A DNA stretch of 64,000 nucleotides from Strix aluco (lineage: Eukaryota > Chordata > Aves > Strigiformes > Strigidae). Each line of letters starts with the position of its first letter. The stretch's first letter is position 1. A program made the position numbers and the translations under genes. This document shows, in pieces, positions 13,051-64,000 of the stretch. The notes beneath the pieces were generated by a model, which was not told the origin of the DNA, searched no databases, and saw only the letters and a list, made by a program, of their open reading frames with translations. The DNA is taken from contig NC_133935.1 in assembly GCF_031877795.1 (NCBI RefSeq), positions 47,639,330-47,703,329 of the forward strand, in the 5' to 3' direction.

Positions 13051-13849
13051 AAACAAAGATATGCTTCTATTGTTTTACTGCTGTGGAATTCTTATTTTAA
13101 GCTATTCATAAAAGTCAAGAATAAATCCAGATATTATAAGTATTTGAAGTTTTCCTGTGTAATTCTGATTCAAGGGAAAGCCTCAGTAACTTTGTAAGCT
13201 TTGGATCTTTGTTACTCATTGTGGCTTTATTTTACTTAGGCAGGCAATACTTTGTCAGTTCTTGAACTGAGTAAGATCTACTATTCCTTGCACAACTGAT
13301 TCAGACCAGTTAAAGTAAATCTCACTACAGTCCATTTTCTCCAGAAAGGGCTACAAGGGGTTCATCAGATTCCATGGGAAGAAAGAGGGAGAAACTTCCA
13401 TGCCAAGGTTGCCAGCAATCCCTCTGTGATCAGTGCTAGCTAATTGAGTCAGCACTAACGTTGGGAAGTTAAAAACTCCTCCGGCATGCTGATCCCCATG
13501 GGATAATTCAACAGCTCTTCATTTGAACCAATGGCAGTCACAGTTAAATCTAAAACTAGATTTTTCCACACCCTATTAACAGCAGCATTAGAACGTAGCT
13601 GGGACCATCCAGAGGAAAGAGCGTTTTCTGTTATCTCATAGTTATCTTTGAGGAGGTGGCAGATTTCCCTGTGAAAATTATCTTTACAGACTGCCTCTTA
13701 TTTAAGGATAAACTGGTACTATCAAGTGGTGCTCTTTTTATGCTGAATTGCTAGCAACACTTACAAGTATCTGCATGACTCTTTCAGCTGGGAGAGCAGC
13801 TTCAATAGATACCTATTTTCCATACAGGTAGACAAGCTATGACACTTTC

Positions 13850-14330
13850 ATCCATACTGACATGATCTGCATAAGCCACGTGGTTTCCATTAAGAAGGGT
13901 CCATACAATATAGTCCTCTCCATTATCTTGGCTAATAGGAGAACAGAATAACCCAGATAAAGGAAAGACATGCATAATTATTGCTTCCAGATAAGAGCCG
14001 GCTCAAATATTTCTGCACTGTGCTCCCCAGACAGAGCTTGTACTTCTGTCAGAGCTTCCTAACTTAAGAGTTTATTAATTCAGGCATTACCTGCATCCAT
14101 CTGGTTTGGGTGTCTCTATGATTTAATCGCCCCACAAGTAATCTACTAACTGATAATCGTCTTGGCTATAATTAAATAACAACTTCCATATTCACCCCTT
14201 TATATGCGCTGATAGTGACACAGCGTGGACCCAGTCATGCATGGTCATGTCAAGGTTGAATGTGGCATAATGAGGAAAGGCAAATTATGCATGAAATGCA
14301 AGAGGCGTATGTTTAACAGACAAGGGAGTG
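13850..14330. promoter_or_regulatory. Candidate conserved noncoding element, TPH2 3' flank
   Basis: Repeat-free AT-rich sequence just beyond the 3' UTR with many homeodomain/POU-like words: TGCATAATTATTGC (13971-13984), GGCTATAATTAAATAAC (14164-14180) and CAAATTATGCATGAAATGCA (about 14281-14300, two octamer-like ATGCA words). The composition resembles vertebrate enhancer-type conserved elements. This is a guess from word content; alignment would decide. Confidence 0.25.
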
Positions 14331-14509
14331 TGGAAAGCACACAATGATGTAGAAGGGCTTTATATTCACATCTAACAACCCAGAATTAACACAAGCACTT
14401 CTTTTCTTATTCCTAAATAGCCCTCGCAGAGGAAGTATATATGCTCAGGACTCTCACAGTTAACACATGCATGGACCTACCTTTTCATGTGAAATGTCAG
14501 AGTGGTTTT

Positions 14510-15139
14510 TTTATTGTGTTGCAATTACTCAGCCACGTTGAACATTTGTCAGTTGTGAGTTCTCATAATCTGTAATCTCCACAGACCTTTTAGTACTGAT
14601 ACATAGCCTTCCTGAACTCAGCACTGGTATATAAATTGTATTGTTCAGACACAAGAGACACTCAGTTCTGTTACAGATATATGGGCAAGACATTGTCTTC
14701 ACCACTACAGAAAGAAACACAGATTCTCTTACAATGAAAATGAGAATGTTGTAAATAATTTTTTCTGGATTCTTATGGGAGGAAAGGGATTATAAAGAAA
14801 TAAACTCAGACTTAATGAAAACAGCAACAGTTTCTTATACATCGAAGTGAATCATGAAAACAAAACCATTGCTAGGCAAGTTTTTAATGGTGTACTTGTA
14901 CATGACATTGTGTTGAGGAATTGATGATTATATTCTGCCACATTCCATGTTGCGTTTACGAATTAGCATTGCCTTGGTTTGTCTGCGCATTACAATTAGA
15001 CAGAGCTACACAATGATGCAAGCCACAGGCCAAGCTGTAAAGGGAAAATTGATGGGTTTGAGAAGTTAGCCATATCACGTGATGTTACTAGACTGGCTAC
15101 AGAAAAAGCAACTGACAGCAAATCACAGTGTCACACATA
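14510..15139 (-). other. TPH2: TPH2 3' UTR (extent uncertain) with candidate poly(A) signals
   Basis: Reading on the minus strand after the stop, the first hexamer is ATTAAA at 14883-14888, about 255 nt downstream, followed by a T/GT-rich stretch (GGTTTTGTTTTC, CTGTTGCTGTTTTC) that could serve as the downstream element. The first canonical AATAAA is at 14510-14515, about 625 nt downstream. Either could end the message; the boundary is inferred only. Confidence 0.4.
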
Positions 15140-61573
<46,434 letters not shown>

Positions 61574-64000
61574 CTACAAATGGATAAAGAACAGCATCAT
61601 CTCAGATGTAAATGCGCATTTCCCAAAATTAAGTCTTTTTAGGCAAGGAGAAATTTTTGTTAGAAAATAGCTGAATGGAACTCATCCAGCCTTAATTTTA
61701 AAGGTAATGCGGAACCAGAATCACAGGTCAAAGGCAGTTGTTAGAGATGATTGTGCAAGAGGCCAGTCCATAAAAAAAAAAAGCCTAAGGAAAAGCATAT
61801 GAATGTTCGGGATACAAATATGATAATACTATTAGGGCAGTGCTATCATTAGTAATAAATATGAAGGAAGTTGAGACAGTCTAAATTACTGCAAAGCCTG
61901 CAGTGATGCTATTCTAACGTGTACCAGTCAATCTACGATGATTTACACTGGTCTGTAAATTTGTATTAACCATTAAAACACAAACTTTATCTTCTCTGTT
62001 GTAGTACAATTAATATTGTCATGTAATTTTTCCTGAGAAAACAAAACCTCTGTTGATTATACAAACAAGGACAGAAATACAAGCATAGGCTGTATTACAG
62101 AATCACAGAATACCAGGTTGGAAGGGACCTCAAGGATCACCTGGTCCAACCTTTCCTAGCAAAAGCACGGTCTAGACAAGATGGCCCAGTACCCTGTCCA
62201 GCCAAATCTTAAAAGTGTCCAATGTCAGGGAAATCCACCACTTTCCTGGGGAGATTATTCCAATGGCTGATTGTTCTCATTGTGAAAAACTGTACCTTCT
62301 ATAGAAGATGGGCTGGTTGAGGAACTCAAAAAAATACAGAAAATTACACTAACCTTGGCCGCTCCTACATTATTCTCACAATCTGGGGGTCAAAGACTGC
62401 TTTAAGCAAAATTTCAGTCGGCATTTTCCAAAAAAAATGTAATTTTATCACCTTAAATCTTGTTGAGATGCCAACAGCACAGCCTTTGTAGACAACTTTT
62501 CTAAGACTGACCATGATTTTCAAGAACAGCCTGTGTTTTCCAACACACACCTTGTGACTCCTGAAGGAATTATATCTCCAGTGAGATGTTAACTGCTCTT
62601 TTATCATCCATTATATAGTCACTAAAAAAATGTGAAACTAGAAATTAAGAATCATATACAACTATTCCACATGGATTAAACTGTCCTCTAGTAAATTGTA
62701 AAGCAGCTTAAGGAAAATAACCCAAAAGTGAATTTTTAAACAGGTCTCATAACACTTGATGAAAGCCAAATTAAAGCTCTGTTCTTATTTTTTCCTTACA
62801 GGTAGGCTATCCCACTTGCACAATGTCTGTGGACCTGTGATGATGGACTTCAGCAAAGGGTCTCCCTGTGCTTCTAGAAGATTTTACAAGATTTTATCAA
62901 GTGCTTCATGACCCAGCAGAAAATTAGTAAGCTTCAGCCTGATTCTTTTTCAAAACGGATTATATAAAATAGTTTTCTTAAAAATGGATATCGCTGACAG
63001 CGACAAAGTGTTTGCATCACATCCATCTTAATGCATCCACATGGTTCATGTCAAACTGGTTTATTTTTTTTACCTGATCCTAGTCCACTCTGAAATATCT
63101 CCCTCAGCCCACAGCTCTCCAGTCAGCTCCCACTGGATCTTCTGAGATTTATTTTTTTTAAGGTACAAGAAGGCACTGAATTAAAAAGAGGGCTAGTCAA
63201 AATGCAAATCTTACCAACAGCCACTCTTTAAACAGTACAGGTTAAACCAGCCACACTTAAACTAGTACTACACATGATAAAAAGTCTCTGTGGTCTTTTC
63301 TCATCATTTATTAGACTACACAGACACAATCTGGAAAAGCAATTATGTTTGTAGAATGATATATGAAGGGTTTCAAACATGTTTATTTTTTAGTAATTGA
63401 GCTTGTATGATTCTGCTCTGGAGGAGGTTTGCTCAGGGATAGTTTAGGGGAAGGTCACTTTTGTTTTAACTTCAAAAATATGTGGGATTTCACTGAGTCC
63501 TTTTCACATACATCAAGCACACAACCTCCACATGAAGTGACAAAGGTGCTATTTTTATAGCATCCGTGACTTTTCACTGTGTGCTGCTTTCTGGAAGCTA
63601 TGTAAGAAGGATCATGTAGTCAACCGAGTGTCTGAGAATCTCAATACCATCTATTTCTTTGGGAAAAGAGAGCACTTGGCTCCTTCTAAGAATGTCACAG
63701 GTTTCCTAATACTCTCAAGCAAGCATTACCAGAAGCGATGACTGAAAGACCCTCTTAAACACATGAAAACTAGAATACCTCTTTGTTATGAGCCCAGCAG
63801 AAGAGGCTGTGATATTGCAAGAACTCAAATCTTATCTGCCATGCTCATTAGTACACTGTATACTTCATAATTAAATAATGACTAGCAGGTCAACTAGCTC
63901 CTAATGAAAATGAATTATCTGGAGCAAGCACAAGTACTCAGGAATAGAAGTCGTCTACAGCAGAACTCAGTGAAGAAAGTAACTCAAATATAAAGACAGT
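61574..64000 (-). other. TPH2: TPH2 intron 1 (partial), no exon 1 found
   Basis: I searched the minus strand here for a short exon starting with an ATG and encoding the family's N-terminal leader, with a phase-0 donor, and found none. The only identifiable element is the CR1 fragment at about 62094-62300. The open frame at 62365-62607 has no TPH2-like leader. The rest is unique AT-rich sequence; positions beyond 64000 are needed to place exon 1 and the promoter. Confidence 0.7.
62094..62300 (-). mobile_element. CR1 LINE 3'-end fragment, older subfamily
   Basis: Read on the minus strand the element ends with ATTCTGTGATTCTGTA, the terminal tandem octamer of CR1. The plus strand reads CAGAATCACAGAATACCAGG, then GTTGGAAGGGACCTCAAGGA and TCACCTGGTCCAACC, and later GGGGAGATTATTCCAATGG. 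This is the CR1 3' untranslated region with subfamily-specific changes relative to the copy at 5725-6692. Only about 200 bp remain, so it is 5' truncated and non-coding. It lies in TPH2 intron 1, in the same orientation as the gene. Confidence 0.85.

Larger units (their letters stand above)
11826..14509. other. TPH2 3' flanking DNA, no gene
   Basis: About 2.7 kb between the LINE fragment and the putative 3' UTR. Apart from the two candidate noncoding elements it holds only short chance frames. Confidence 0.75.

Noticed and set aside
62365..62607. Minus-strand open frame as TPH2 exon 1
   Set aside because: It lacks the short leader expected, has no donor in the right phase, and its translation is unrelated to the TPH2 N-terminus.

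Overview
This is an ordinary vertebrate nuclear locus, most likely avian. The evidence is CR1-family LINE fragments of several ages, one ending in the ATTCTATG tandem octamer typical of bird CR1, plus AT-rich DNA, long introns and few other repeats. I see no operon, CRISPR array, plasmid or phage feature, tRNA or rRNA.

The one gene I can support is tryptophan hydroxylase 2 (TPH2, neuronal serotonin synthesis) on the minus strand. Ten exons, corresponding to exons 2-11 of an 11-exon gene, run from about 61573 down to the stop codon at 15140. Spliced together they give one uninterrupted 456-residue frame. Human TPH2 is 490 residues, so only about 34-35 N-terminal residues (exon 1) are missing; with an offset of 34 the iron-ligand residues fall exactly at the human positions His318, His323 and Glu363. 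The ACT regulatory domain lies in exons 2-3, the catalytic domain in exons 4-10 and the tetramerisation helix in exon 11. Exon 1, the promoter and the upstream neighbour are presumably beyond position 64000; I could not find exon 1 between 61574 and 64000.

Layout from left to right: 1-14.9 kb is 3' flanking DNA, towards the TRHDE side of the locus in other vertebrates. It holds a full-3'-end CR1 copy with reverse-transcriptase remnants (about 5725-6692), two older CR1-like fragments (about 1995-2215 and 11665-11825), and two stretches that look like conserved noncoding elements (about 12.5-13.05 kb and 13.85-14.33 kb). Then comes the TPH2 3' UTR (below 15140) and the terminal exons 11 and 10 (15.1-15.5 kb). 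Exon 9 is at 22.8 kb, exon 8 at 42.7 kb after a 19.8 kb intron, exons 7 and 6 at 48.3 and 50.2 kb, exon 5 at 55.5 kb, exons 4 and 3 at 58.8-59.1 kb, and exon 2 at 61.4 kb. Introns contain eroded remnants of an old amniote repeat, a run of 19 G in intron 5, and another recognisable CR1 fragment in intron 1.

The most notable points are a GC-AG splice donor at exon 3, a lysine-rich N-terminal linker, and candidate noncoding elements downstream of the gene. I found no undescribed biological system and do not claim one.
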